From: Helicoverpa zea
Taxonomy: Eukaryota > Arthropoda > Insecta > Lepidoptera > Noctuidae
DNA: 64,000 nt
Assembly (NCBI RefSeq): GCF_022581195.2
Contig: NC_061455.1
Location: 7,374,120-7,438,119 of the forward strand
Direction: 5' to 3'
Below the pieces are notes generated by a model that saw nothing but the letters and a program-made list of their open reading frames with translations, had not been told where the DNA came from and ran no database searches. The translations under genes and the position numbers were made by a program. Below, one piece after another: positions 1 through 12,911 of the stretch (position 1 is its first letter; each line of letters opens with the position of its first letter).

Positions 1-20
1 GTCGTAGTAAACACTTGTAG

Positions 21-497
21 AAATTGTATCTAAGCTCACTTTACATGTCGATATCGAGTGCGCTCGGCGGCATTATTATGAAGTGTTGCGTGATAACGAT
101 GATGGATCGGCCTCTTACATCGCTTGTAATGCTCGGCGAATGTTTTTATGCACTGATGGGATTTTAAGTCGGATCAAAGTATTTTTATTATTGATGGAAC
201 TTCTTGGGCATGTAAGACGGGGAAGTCACAATTACTTTGCGAAGGGGTTTGAAAATCAACTAGATGGTTTGAATTTGTACCTCTAGATTTCATATTTTTT
301 CAAAGTTCAACATCTAATGAAATTCAGAAACGTATGCATCGTTTCAGAATTTGCAATATCAATTTCCTTTAACATATAGAGAAAATATTCTCGTTGCAAT
401 TGAATCAATGCGTTCTCAATCCACACACACGACAAGCAAACAGCAGAGCTCCGGTAGTCACGACTCGAGCGATATTTCTAACAACGACGTTCTATAA
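21..497 (+). CDS. candidate 3'-terminal exons of an unrecognised gene (partial)
   Basis: Two open segments join in one frame. The first follows a possible acceptor (cacttgtag, AG at 19-20) and runs from 21 to a possible donor (CAT|GTAAGA) after base 211, giving 63 whole codons with mixed hydrophilic composition. The second begins at 348 after a good acceptor (atcgtttcag) and runs 49 codons to TAA at 495-497. Donor and acceptor are both phase 0, so the implied 136-base intron keeps the frame. The second segment is rich in Ser, Gln, His and Asp and ends NNDVL, as a disordered C-terminal tail might. An AATAAA at 824 fits a 3' UTR. I do not recognise the protein. It has no ATG start, so upstream exons would lie outside the window. 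The first frame stays open to 286, so the donor is inferred and not proven. Chance frames remain possible. Confidence 0.4.
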
Positions 498-850
498 GTA
501 ACTCCGCCAATTCCTTCCCCTACACATAAACATCTACCGTGTATTGTTTAACTTTTCTCTCTCAGGACGACACATAAACTCGTCGCAAATCCTACAGAGG
601 GTTTCAGAGCGTCGTCTCAGAAATTTTCCAAGTCAACGAAAGCAAGAAGCGACAATCTCGCCGACCTACGTCTTATTTTTCAGGAGAGCCGACCCGTTAC
701 AACGACAGAGATTTACATTTGAAATAGGCTGAGACACTCTTTTATTTCGCTCCTTTTATTTTTTTTGTCTGTTGGTATCGCTGCATCTCCCTCTACATCA
801 CGCGGCGTCACCAGGCGCCGCTGAATAAAACTCGCTTTCCTTACCTGCGT
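498..850 (+). other. possible 3' UTR with poly(A) signal
   Basis: This stretch follows the stop at 497 of the candidate terminal exon and carries AATAAA at 824-829. A strong-looking splice acceptor (cttttctctctcag, AG at 564-565) is followed by two overlapping open frames of about 50 codons ending near 722-732. These could be an alternative last exon or chance. I cannot tell which from sequence alone. Confidence 0.3.
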
Positions 851-3800
851 ATAATTTTATTAACGAAAATAGAATTATTTATCGTAATTGAATTTGCAAA
901 TTAAATACGGCCGGATAGCTACTAGTTTGCTCGGGTTTCGACTCGGCAAATTACAAGCATGCAATTATGAAAGTTAATTTACTACTTAGTGATCTCAAAG
1001 TGAAGCGCGCCGCCCGCTTATCTGATTAAAGTGCTAATTTTTAATTATTCGTTTACGTCTTGGAATTGAACGGCTATGTACTTAAGTAAGGTTAAATCAG
1101 CTTTAAAAATTGAATAATTTATCAGACAATATTCTGGTAGAGAACAAATTGCTTTGGATGATGCTATCCATCAAAGAGTTTCTTTCTCGTGGCAAGCAGT
1201 AGGTGCGTACAGGATCCTTCGTTATAACAGCGTTATTGATGGACCCTCGCAGGCTATTAGCCCTTGCTAAAAAATATTAACCCGTTTCTCTCTTTTTATG
1301 ACTTGCAGTTTATTTTTAAGCATTTTAATGACTAACGCAACGCCGCGTAATATGCTAATCACAAAACAAAAGTTCGCCCAAAAATGGATTTAATGAATTC
1401 ACGTTCATTACTCCGGTACATAAATAAAAATGAAAATGAAATTCGGATTTCATTTGAAAAAGCCATACGTTAGAGTTATTTATGTCAAGTTAATTTTGTT
1501 CTACAGAGCTATCTTGTTAGACTATACATCATTTTGAATTAAGGTTTGGTGAGAAAACCTTTGGGACGCATTGTATCTAGATTAATGACGACCGAATATC
1601 CTACATTCTTATTCTCACATAAATGTACAACCCTTTTGTCTCTTTAGCTGAAATATCCATGCAGTGCTATTAGGAAAGTTTTAGTGCCATCTGCACGCGA
1701 TTATTACTATTGCTGAAACTAACGTTGGCGGTAATCTGGGCAATACATTATATTCCAGTGCAATACATTATCTAGAATAAATGGTTGACAAAAGCATTGC
1801 GTTTCATATTAAGTGAAGTCTTCCAAAACACCATTAATTTAGTATTCAGTATAATATCTTAATTAATAAAGCCTTCTTCTTAAACTTATAAATAAAACAT
1901 TCAAGCGGTTATAAAACAGTATTAACAAACAAACAGACATTAATAAGACCTACAACAGACAATATGTAAATCTCGTACATTTTGCGGAGCAGACCGAATT
2001 GGGGGCTGAACAATTTATGCATTTGTTAATTAAATTATATCACGGAACACTTTCCCATGAGGATCTTTTAATGTCCCACTCATAAGATCGGAAGACATAA
2101 ATTAACAGAGCTATTCGTTATGCCGAGCCACGCGCCTTTAATTATTTAGGTGACGTCATTTCTCCACGGAACTTGGCCATAGGGCTGCAGCTGTAAACAC
2201 AAATGTGTCAAACTGATACTAAAGAGGAAACTCAAACAAGGTGCCTACTAACGATGCTGTATATAGCGGTATCAACAAGTTATTGTCGTGATAACAAGGC
2301 GGACCAATTAATTACCCCGAGAAGCTCTGCTACTCAGTTGTGGACTTCATCTAGACGAAAAAACAACGACGTCGACGAAAAAAAACTTCTACTTAAGGAT
2401 GCATTCATCCTTAGAGAGTCAAGATGAGGCCTACGGGAACACTGCAGCTTCACACAAAAGAAAACTTTATACGTACTTACTTAGTGTTTTATGTCTAAAG
2501 CGCAGTAGAAGTCACTTTCATATTGCCTCTAAAGAAATTATTCTTTTTATTTTACTTTGTAATTAATCATGTTGGCTACTCTTCCTTCACTTAGCTCTGA
2601 GCGTTTTCTCGGCAGCAGCTGAGCAATTTCATTTATTCAACAGTACCTACCCATTCTTTCTTACACTTGCTTAAAGTAACTTGAACTAGATAAATTAGCT
2701 CGACTACTGAGTTATTTATCTTTGAAATTTGAGTTTTGGTGTCTAATTGGTAACGTTGCATAATAATTTACTTTAATAGAGTTAAAAGTTGTCTTTAGGA
2801 AATATTTGGTTGTTACTTTACAGCTTATTGGTGTCTTATGAACATCTAGATAGTTTTCAATAGTAGGTGTATCGTACCACCGTACCATCGTTTTTAGTAG
2901 TTTTATGTTTATATAGATTATCAAAAAACATACATCACTCATGTCTGTTTAACTGATACCTACTTACTTCCTATTCACTTCTCTAGAGTCTGCTATTACG
3001 CTTTAAATACGCATACGACGAATTTTCCACCCTTTGAAAGTATACAGCAAACTTTCGTACAGTGCAGTGCAGAAATTATATGACCACGATATCTACAAAC
3101 CTAGCCCGCACTTATTATTGTTAATGATTTTATCAATCAACCCTATTCATATGGTAAGTCTCGGAAATAAGATAAATTCATTATAAAAAACCGTTGAAAT
3201 TAAATATTAAATCAGCATCTTGTTTATTAAAATATTCCTGAAAATACATTTACATTAAGTAAAGCAACCTTTAAAATGAAAATTTAAAGCCCCGGCTACA
3301 GAATGGGGTATTGACACGCTTTGACTCAAACGAATTTAAAAGTTTATGAATAATGTAAAATATGGCAGGCACTTGTAGCCAGGCGCATTTTTACATTATT
3401 ATGTGTCACGAAGCGAAAAAAATATATATTAAATATCGACATTCTTTGTGGCTAATATCGTTGTGTAAGAAACTGAAATTACATTTGTTCTCAAACGGCG
3501 CCTGTACTCAGGTTGAATTACTGTCAAACATGCATTGAGCTAGCAATATTACACACGCTGAGTACAAATATAAGGGGATAGGGAAAATGTTCCATGTTTT
3601 TCCTTATATTGCAAGCAAGTGTACGGCACTTTATTGTGGCGTCATCAGAGCCTCCCTCGTGACAGCTTACACATGAATTCGGGGATAGACAAAGAGTGTG
3701 CACGATGAAAGAGCTTTTCATTCATCCTAGCTTCCAGGCGGAGTTGCGCGACGGCTGCGCACGTTTTGATAACAGTTAACCAACCCTTGGAAGTAAATAA

Positions 3801-6590
3801 ATTGTTATTACGTAAACTTAACTGACTAATACATATTATTACACGTACCTACAGTTAACAAAGCGAGCGCTTTGTATATAATCTTTAATTCTTTGAAAAA
3901 GTGATAACTGCCGATTTATCACTCATCGAATGGTCAAACCCCAGACAGTCCCCGTGAGAAAAATACGCATCCATTGCATATTTTTATTTTCAAGACAAGC
4001 TTGATGGCATCGATTTAGAATAAGAAAAAGAGATGCTGCGCAGTACCTACGTATTGCTGATGATATATCAATAACCAGGAATTGAGGTCAGTAAAGCAAT
4101 CAAGGTTTTTTCGATTTGCGGTCAAAGAGTTCATTAGAGTCGCTCCAAAGATTTTGAAGATTAACGTCAACGTAATCTAATTTGGTTGGCTTTATAGCAT
4201 TGCGTTTTTCTTGCTCTGTTTTTGGCGCTGCTTCCAGACGCAACTCATGGCTGACTGATTTCAGAAATTAACATTAAAATGCTTTAAAGGAGTCTGTGCG
4301 CATAGCGAATAAATAACTGTTCTGTTTATCAGCTGTTTATCATCTAGCTTAATTGTCTTTTGGGGAAATGAGAACGGACTCACAGAACTGATAAGGAGTT
4401 CTGCACCATATTAATTATATTTTTTATCTTTATGTACTTTAAGCTGATTTACTGCCAATACTTTTGTGGAGCTTTGATTAATACACTAAAATAATGAAGT
4501 AATAAAAAATTGAGTTAGCAGAGCAAAATCATGTAAAACAGCAGTCCGTTGAAAAGTGAAGCGAGTCAAAAAAGAAAGTTTCACAAATTCACTAACATCG
4601 AGTGAATGACATATTTGCTCAATATTGACACTGCGCCGAAAAACGCTGTGAAAAAGAGGCTTACCGTTTTAGTTTACAAACTGTACCAGTTGCTAAAACT
4701 GTAGATTGGTCCGGCCAGCTCTTTTATAGATTCCTAACTGTTGAAGTGAATTAATTCGGTAGCACATGTTAGGTATAGAATTGTATAGAAACCTGAAGAT
4801 AGGAATTAATTTCGTGGAAAGTTGTAGATATAACTTCTCATACTTAAATATTCGAAACTAATCAATCAGTTATAAAAGTTACACACAACAATGAGAATCT
4901 TCTACGAAAGCCTCTTGACATAAACATGACGCTTAGCTACTATAAATGATGTCCTAAAATACCCCGTAAACAACAAATAAAAGCTACACTTAGTATTTAA
5001 TTAGTTAATAGAATAAACGTGTCTGTGTGTAGTATCGAAGTAGATTCAGTGTTATTTGCTCTGGCTCGGACTACGAGTCGTTTAACAAAATGACGGGCCC
5101 TTTTTATCTTAGTCGGGCTACAATTTGTTTCTGGCTCTATTTTCTCGAGACCGCAAACCGACGGTTGCTATTTTGAATATCCCTTTTCTTTAAAATTAAA
5201 CTGTGTGCGTCACTTTGGTGGTTAAGCTCGTATTTTAGGACTTGAGAACTGTTTTTTTTTGTCTTTGGAACTTCGAAAAAGCAATTGATAAAAAATGCCT
5301 GCAGTTGAAAATATTGTATAACATTAACTTATAATAAAAATATAGCTTTAAATAACTTAATTAAATAAAAAGCTACTAATTAAATGTATCTATAAATATC
5401 AGAGTACTTTATTTCCTAGCCCGCTCTTAAACATGGTTGAAGAAAATGAGACATTTATCAATGACGAAGAAAATAATATTTCCGTGGCTTGGGAGTATAA
5501 ATTTCTTGACATCTACAACAGCATTTAGATACTTCGAGGATGTTAGCTTCAACTATAAACCAAGTTTAACTCTGTTTGTAGGGGAAATGTTAAATTATTT
5601 TCTTTTATTTTGTTATATTGATTTTGGGACGATACATTGGACAAATACATACAAACATACGTATTTAATTCCTAGAACACATACAAACAAAAGATATTAT
5701 AAGATCAGATATATATTAAAAAAATAAACTTCTTACTCTTGGCTTTAAAATGAATACTTCAATCGTACATAGCATTATGTGTTATTTGTTTGATGCCTGA
5801 GATTACCTCAGCGCTTTATTTCTATGATATAAACACTATGCCCTGATGTACTTCCAATATATTGTCTGAATCCGAAGAATATTCCTGCTCCCTTGTTTCT
5901 AGTAGATTGAAACAAGACGATTTCTATTTAAGTTCGATGCTGCTGGCTAAATCTTCAACATTCCCTCGTACACAAACAACCACACACAAGATCTAAGTTT
6001 GAAATCCAGTCTAACTTAAGCAAAATAGTTTGGATCGAGTGGCTATCCCTGACTTTCGTCTCACTAACCCGCCATAGGTACCTATCCTGAAACGTGAACG
6101 TACGTAACTTTTAGGCCTGAAAACCTATTTGTTTTAAATACCTACGCGTTTTACGCAAATAGATTTCATGTAATTTAAAGTTTTGCAGGCTGATGACGCA
6201 AACAGAAGCGTCAGCGTTTTGCAGTTAAGCAACAATATCATTACCAATATTGTGGTGCCTATTTCAAGGTGCAACAAAGTGTCTCTATGTGTAGGCGTGT
6301 GGATTTTGCAACTGCTTTCATTTCACTATTGTCATAAGGTCACTACAGTCATGTAAAAGTCAACATTCAACCTTAATTTTCATGCTTCAAATACAAATAA
6401 GCTGTCATACGCTGTTTCTAGAGGTATAACTGCAGATATCGCTGCAAAATACGCCGCTTGTAGGCAGATATAAAAACTCAATTTTCGCTTAAGACTTAAA
6501 ACTGCAGGGGTGAAAAATTACATGGATTCCTAAAACACAGATATCTATTTTTAGGAACCTGGAAATAGCGGAAGATCTACATAAACGTAT
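851..6590. other. AT-rich non-coding stretch, nothing recognised
   Basis: No protein family, RNA gene or repeat could be supported here. Open frames are short and lack coding character. One 74-codon ATG frame at 2203-2427 is hydrophilic but matches nothing I know, and it contains a small palindrome (AAGGATG/CATCCTT) near 2394-2411. The stretch is probably intergenic or intronic. Confidence 0.5.
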
Positions 6591-6618
6591 CACGTGTTTG
6601 TTGTTGGCCAAACACGTG
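6591..6618. promoter_or_regulatory. inverted pair of CACGTG E-boxes in a perfect hairpin
   Basis: A perfect 10-bp inverted repeat, CACGTGTTTG at 6591-6600 and CAAACACGTG at 6609-6618, is separated by 8 bases. Each arm begins or ends with CACGTG, the site known to be bound by bHLH factors such as CLOCK-CYCLE or Myc-Max. Whether it is functional is inference. No gene start is identified nearby. Confidence 0.3.
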
Positions 6619-8720
6619 GGCTGATAACGTTTTACATTCTGAACTATTATTATTTTAACAAAGGCTTGATCACCACAATATTTACCTTAAGTTTGTAAGC
6701 TTGAGGCCAACTTCGATTCTGTAGGATAATTTTCAGCTCAACTATCAACGATTCAACTATCTTTGGTATACTTTTACTTCATAGTGAGGCTTAGAGTTGG
6801 GTATTACCTCTGTTGCTGGTAGCAGGTAGAACCAATGGAAATGATGCAGATATGCTATTTCAAATTATGTTTGAGCTGACGTCGACCTACTTTTATACAA
6901 GATACTTCTTCCTTGACTACAGACCCCTAAAAAGGAAGATCGTTAGTCTTCCACATTGAACTGCCTCCGGAATCTTGCGCTTATACCAATTCAATAGAGT
7001 CGCCGAACACTTTCAAGAAAACCGTCTGTGGCCGATAAATCTTGCAGTTAACAAGCGGTTGGAGGCTCGTCGGTAGTTCACTTGAATCGGGCTGGGCCGA
7101 CGGAAGCCGAGCTCGGCGCGCACTTCGTTTGTCGCGATATCGCTCATAAGCGCGCGCTATCTCTCCGCGCCGCCATCCTATTCACCCGAAATAGTACCTC
7201 AAGGAGTTTGGTAATGAGTTCCCTTGAAAACTGTTACTAGCTCCCCCACTATTTTTTAACGACGTCATTTTTGAAAATTGACTCTTTGCGGTGTACGTTT
7301 CTTCGAGCTACGCCATACTGGCTTTATTCAGCTGCTGGAATTTTTACGGTAAAACGGTTTACCTTTTAGAGAGTTTTAGAAACTATTTATATAGCTGTAC
7401 CCGTTTTCTGTCGTTTCTGAGGCTCCTTTTATTTGTTGTTAGACGTTATGAAATATGTTTTCCGACCAAAGCTTAGGGCTGTAAATATGACACGAAAATT
7501 TATCGTTCAAGCGACTCTTTATTCTATAAATTATTATATGTTTCTTTTTCCAATGATAATAAAATTCCAGTCTAAAAACAGAGACTAAATGGAATTTATT
7601 TACAAAGCAGCGTTTGCGATATGCTGTTGTTTCAGTCGCCGCCGTTGTATTATACAAAATGGTTTTTTAACCAGCTTACAAAATCTCGATACTTTAATTA
7701 AAAGTTAATAACAAGGCAACACAGCGACCGTCAGCTACGGTCGGCCATTTACTTCACTTTGCCCGTCCGTACGCTACGGACTAACTAAGGAAAGGTAAAT
7801 TTACATTACAAACGAGCGAAATACAAAATCTACGTTCGTATATCATTACAAATGTATTTGTCCTGAGGAACTTGGATATTTAATATGTTTGCTTTTAGTT
7901 CAGAATTAAGTTACTGCAGCTCCGAAGATATTTTAGCACATTGTTCGCAACAACATTATATCTATATTGCGTTGCCTGAAAGGTGACATAGTTGTAATTC
8001 AGACAGCTATCTAAATAAGTCTATAGCGAAAGGATTGACAATTTTAATATGCAAAACACGGATTACATTATTGAAGCTAGTCTGTATTCACAAAACATAG
8101 ATTAATAGACTTTTAAATCCGTTCCAATTTACTGAAGCACAAACATTTTCCGACCGCAAATGGAAAAAGTTTTGAAAAACTCAAAAACATCGGACGTGAC
8201 CGCACGGAGGTTGAATGCCGCCTACTCACATACCTGCCTCTGTTTCGCTGTTTTACAAATTGATTCCTTAACCCGGTTCGATGGAATTTATTTACATACA
8301 TATTATTATTTACCCATAGAACCGTATAAACGTATCTGCCTACGTCCGCTTTATACCTTGCTCAATTTTATTTAACAAGATCCCATGGCGTATTATTGCG
8401 TATTATTGGACTTGAATGGGAAAGTTCGGAGATCACTGAAGGTTCCATTAAAGGGTATTTTGTAATGAAGACAAATCTGCTGGATGAGTTTTCATTGCTG
8501 TATTTTGTGGTACAGTTTAAAATAAGTTAGTATAAATGAAATTAACCAGTATAAAGTAATGGGGATTTTATAATAAAGTATCTCGGAGTAATTTAAGTCA
8601 CCATTCTGTAGTTTAATCTTGTAAGGAACATGGAATTTTCTGTTGATAATAGTAAGAAGAGCTAAAAATATGAAGTAGGGATGTCTGTTCTTATTCAACA
8701 TTAAACTACTGTTATCCAAA
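6619..8720. other. non-coding stretch with a GC-rich patch at 7060-7195
   Basis: Most of this is AT-rich and featureless. About 7060-7195 is conspicuously GC- and CpG-rich (runs such as GCGCGCGC and CGCGCCGCC) without a long coding frame. It could be a promoter or non-coding first exon of an unseen gene. Confidence 0.35.
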
Positions 8721-9107
8721 CTAATATTATAAATGCGAAAGTAACTCTGTCTGTCTGTCTTTCTGTCTGTCTGTCTGTCTTTTCTTCACGCCTAAACTAC
8801 TGAACCGATTTGTGTGAAATTTGGTACAGACATAGTTTGAAACTTGAGAAAGGACATAGGATAGTTTTTATTACGAAAAATAAAAATAAAAAATAAAATT
8901 TATTACGGACATACAGTGCCATCTATTGGTCAAATGTCGAGCTGTTCCTATGCTCCGTAGATAGATGGCGTTAATCGCGCAATGGTGTCATTACACGTGT
9001 TCGGTTCATGTTATTGTTTTAATTCAAGATCGGGAACTATGTGGGTAAAACCAAAAATCTACCGGAAGTCACTATTCCACGCGAACGAAGTCGCGGGCAA
9101 AAGCTAG
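8721..9107 (+). mobile_element. non-autonomous Helitron-like lepidopteran repeat
   Basis: The copy starts CTAATATTATAAATGCGAAAG, continues with a (GTCT)n run and an ACTACTGAACCGATTT block, and ends GCGGGCAAAAGCTAG followed by T. A short CGCG...CGCG stem sits just before the CTAG end. The CTRR terminus with a nearby hairpin and a following T fits Helitron 3' ends. The 5' end lacks the TC start seen in the copy at 33345-33545. It is non-coding. I recognise it as a very common lepidopteran repeat, but the class assignment is only moderately sure. Confidence 0.6.
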
Positions 9108-12100
9108 TTTCAATATAAATTGAATCTAAATACCTAGACAAATTATAAGCATAGATAATCATATAAACCTCGTAAACATATAATCTATGAACCTTACAAT
9201 GAAGACGTTTCCAGTACCTACCAATTTAAAGGACAAAGAACAGGAAAGTCATTAACTAAGAGGTTTTTTTAGTTAACGAATGTATCGAAACGTCACACGT
9301 GTAGTTTCGTCTGACGATTCGAAAATTAATGATCGTCTAGTCGGTCGGTCAGTTCGTACCGAGAACTATATTTGGAATACCAATCTTACCAATCTGTTGA
9401 TTGGATAACATTTGAGAATATACCTTAAGTTGATGTTCAGGAATTGATACTAAAGCGACATTGGAGAAAACTCACGCTAAACATATTTAACCAACCCACA
9501 TCATTATCACTACCTACATGGTCGAAGAAAAGATTAATTATGTTCAACAATAAAAACCCCAAAAACCCATGTGCCTATGTTACCTATTCTTGACAACAAC
9601 TTCTTTAGCAACGAACACATTGAACAAACATGGCATGGCGACCAACATTCAAGCAGTATTAAATACCTCCTTCTCACGAAGAAATGGCGTGATAACAGCT
9701 TACATTGCTTTTACACTTACGTGGCTATGCAGTTTCCAAAATGCAAACTCCCGTCTCAAGCAGCACTTCGTACACAGTAAAAGTCGTTCGCGTTCCGCTC
9801 TGTCTGTGACTTGTACAATCAAATTGAAATAAAACCACAAGAAGTTTTATCTTAAAAACATTTTGGCGAATTCTTGTTTTGAATACACCCGTATTGTGTT
9901 TGTTTCCCCGTCTTCGTCCTTTAAAATTCTCGAGGCCGATTTTTTTTTTATTTACGAGAGTACGTCTCAATTAAATAAGTATTTGCAAAGTTCGGTTTAA
10001 TAGGGGATCAAACACCGTTGGCATAGTAACAACAAGAGTTTCTAGTCGCTAAACATTTTCTTACTTTTCAGATAACATTTGATATTCTAGTGAGCTCACA
10101 ATATAAGAACGAGTAATACAAATGCATGCTATTAACCCAAATACTTGACATTTCAGAATAGACTATTATCCTCCCCTTTCTAACCAGTCTGGAATATACG
10201 CAGTGTATCGGCCAGTTTCAACGAAGTATAATATTTATTATGAATACCGAAAACGGACTCCAAAATATATGTATAACGACTGAAACTCCTATTTCCAGAC
10301 GAATGTTACAGTAAGAGCCAAATATAGGGGCTTTGTTTTTGCATTGAGGAAACAGAATTAAGAAAACATAATCTTTTCGAAGAAAAATATTAAATTCTCC
10401 ATCTGAATGTAAGAAGAATGAGCGTTTTACTTGCACGATTTTAAATAACGAGGAAACAACATAACAAAGTTACAATAAAGGTAATTTCGTAAGTTATAAA
10501 GCTTATGACTTGCAAAAAATAAGAAGCTATGTATACAGTGCGTAAACTTTTATTTTATTGAAGCGGCGGTTCGATACCGTGACGGGTAAGTTTACGCGTT
10601 CAGCAATTTCTTTGTTAAGTCAAAAGATCGGCTTTCTTTTGCGCAAAATAATATGAAACATAACATGAATTGAAAAAGTTCACCGAGGAGAAACTCGTGA
10701 CAACACAGCGGAGATCCATTGTTGAAAACGACGGTTACTTTAAAAAAAAAGAAAGACGCTGGGTACCCTTTCTACAGAACTACCCGTTCAAATCTTGTAA
10801 TTACATATTTGTTTTTTCTTTTCTGGAACCGTTGAGTTGTTAAATAAACTTTTACTAGAACCTTATTTATAAGTCTCATCGCCTGCATTCAATTCTCTCA
10901 GAAATTTCATGTAGGTGTTGTATATTTTATCCATCCATTCTGATACGTTCGTGAAGAGAAAGCTTTGGCATAAACACGTGATGAATTTTGCACCCACAAC
11001 GCAGAGCAGCATACATAGAGCTCTTTGTACTTTTACGTTTTATATCTTTTGTCGAATTTCAGAGTAAGCTTGCAACGGAGATAACGTGTTTTTTTTTTAA
11101 AGAGTAATATGCAGTACCGATAATAGTGCTTTGACGTTGTATGTTAAAGGCTTATTACTGCAGTGCTGTTAAGTAAATGAAGGCGGTCAGCGGGGCCGAA
11201 CTCTCATCGTTAGCGAGGCGACAGCGACGCTTTGTCCAACTCGGAATGGAAAAGCATCGACATCAACATTGAAATACCTAAATATTTATGGGATAGAAAT
11301 TTTAAATGTATTCGGGTACGTAACGGGGCCGTGTATCGCAAGCAGAGATCGCCGGCAACAAATTGCGGTTGGGCGAGATAAAAAAGGTCCGTCCGTCATT
11401 TTGCTAAACGACCGGCCGGAGTACGGCGTGGTCGGGTTGCGGCTAAAAAAACGACGCCGTCGACCCTTGCCGGGAGTTCCACTTCTGTCTTGAAAAAATG
11501 ATACCACTGTCAATTCTATTTACGATATAGCTTCAAGTACGTACCTACTTCGTTGTCCGCAGCTCGCCTTAGTGAAGACTGACTTGCAAATCCCCATGAT
11601 TTCTCACCCTCCGTTTCATGTCGAAGAAGATATCCTAATTGAATTATTCTTCTTGATGTTTTAAAATAAAGTCGATACTTACGCAAAGTTTTCAACAAGA
11701 ATATGACATATAATAATGGAATAAAAGATCACAATATAATAATGTTCCGAAGCTATTGAAGAAACATATTGGATTCTTAGAAGTCCTTTGATGTTTGCAT
11801 TCTATTCTCATAGCAGTCAATCGCATATGGCTCCCGCATAGAATAGCTTTATAATGCAGTTCGCTTTCGAATATATAAAATACTCAACTGACTTGTTATT
11901 TTGTAGGATATTGAAGTTTCTACAATACTACCTGATATGACGTTTTGATTTCAATAAAACAATGCTTTATATTTTACTGTACCTTATTCCTATTTATAAA
12001 AAAAGTCACATACAGTTGACATAAAAAAAATGGAAAACATTCGTAAAAACTACAAGATTCCATCAATCGGCAGCAAGTATTCTGACTGTAGATAAAAAGG

Positions 12101-12158
12101 AAAACCGCCATTCTTGGAAATGGGTTCCGAGATGGGTTGCGTCTATAGCCTGTACTGG
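9108..12158. other. non-coding stretch with a GC-rich patch at 11165-11495
   Basis: No gene is recognised. Two overlapping open frames at 9569-9832 look like chance. The interval 11165-11495 is unusually GC-rich and open on both strands (11269-11493 plus, 11286-11513 minus). Neither frame starts with ATG or matches a known family, so the patch may be a promoter or UTR exon. Confidence 0.4.
10540..10597 (+). other. hairpin enclosing a tRNA B-box-like motif
   Basis: A perfect 9-bp stem, GCGTAAACT at 10540-10548 and AGTTTACGC at 10589-10597, encloses a 40-base loop containing GGTTCGATACC at 10569-10579, which resembles an RNA polymerase III B box. No A box or tRNA cloverleaf is seen, so it is not called a tRNA. 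A decayed SINE head or a chance hairpin are both possible. Confidence 0.3.
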
Positions 12159-12221
12159 GATTCTATAAAACTCGATCAACAACTCGCATTTCACTTCGAT
12201 TCGTAATGTCATTTCATACTT
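12159..12221 (+). repeat. end of a GATTCTATAAAA-type repeat next to the Harbinger
   Basis: The segment starting GATTCTATAAAACTCG and continuing through CAACTCGCATTTCACTTCG recurs at 12640-12710. It also appears in reverse orientation at about 16852-16914. The copies at 12159 and 16914 flank the Harbinger element like the two ends of an older element that it split. No clean target duplication was found. Confidence 0.4.
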
Positions 12222-12633
12222 TAGGGGAGGTAGGGGAGGGATGGGCACTTTTTCACAATTTATTGCATAAAAAATCAGATTTTACAGATCATTATCAACT
12301 TTTATTGCCATTTCTTATATTCGGCTAGATATAATGAAAGAGCTTTCCTAAAAATTACAATCAGTTTCAACATTACGAGATATTTAAACGGTTTTATTTA
12401 GCTCACCCCGTTTGTTTTATTATTTATTCTTGGATCAAATTTAGTAATTCAAATTTCACCCTCTTCCTGTCAACCGATTGGTCTGAAATTTTGTATACAC
12501 CTTTAATTAAATCCAATATGGCCGCCGGCACAAAATGGCACAGCCCCCTCAATATGGGTATCAAATGAAAGGGCTACACAAGTAGAATACTGTCAGCAAC
12601 CCCAGCGGGGCGCAACAGGGCCAAGGCCTGCCT

Positions 12634-12790
12634 GCACGTCGATTCTATAAAATTCGAACAACAACTCGCATTTCACTTCGCTATTCACTCTCACTTCGCA
12701 TTCGATTCAGAACGACCTTGATTTTGCATTCTGTAAACATCACCTAATCACTTGCGAAGTGAAGTGAGCTCGACATCGACCAATGCTGTG
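12634..12790 (+). repeat. second copy of the GATTCTATAAAA repeat inside the Harbinger
   Basis: GTCGATTCTATAAAAT at 12638-12653 is shared with the reverse complement of 16899-16914. After it come CACTTCGCATTCGATTC and, about 60 bases later, GCGAAGTGAAGTGAGC, partly complementary, so the segment can fold. It lies where the partner gene's DNA-binding part would be expected, so insertion here may have destroyed that gene. Confidence 0.4.
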
Positions 12791-12911
12791 CTAGTGACTT
12801 CCCCACTCGACAAAATGTCAACCGAGATTAATCAGTTTTTAATTTTATCAGTTTTGACACAGAATTTTTGCTGCTCTTCCACCATCACAACGGCGAACGG
12901 AATTCTCCTCC

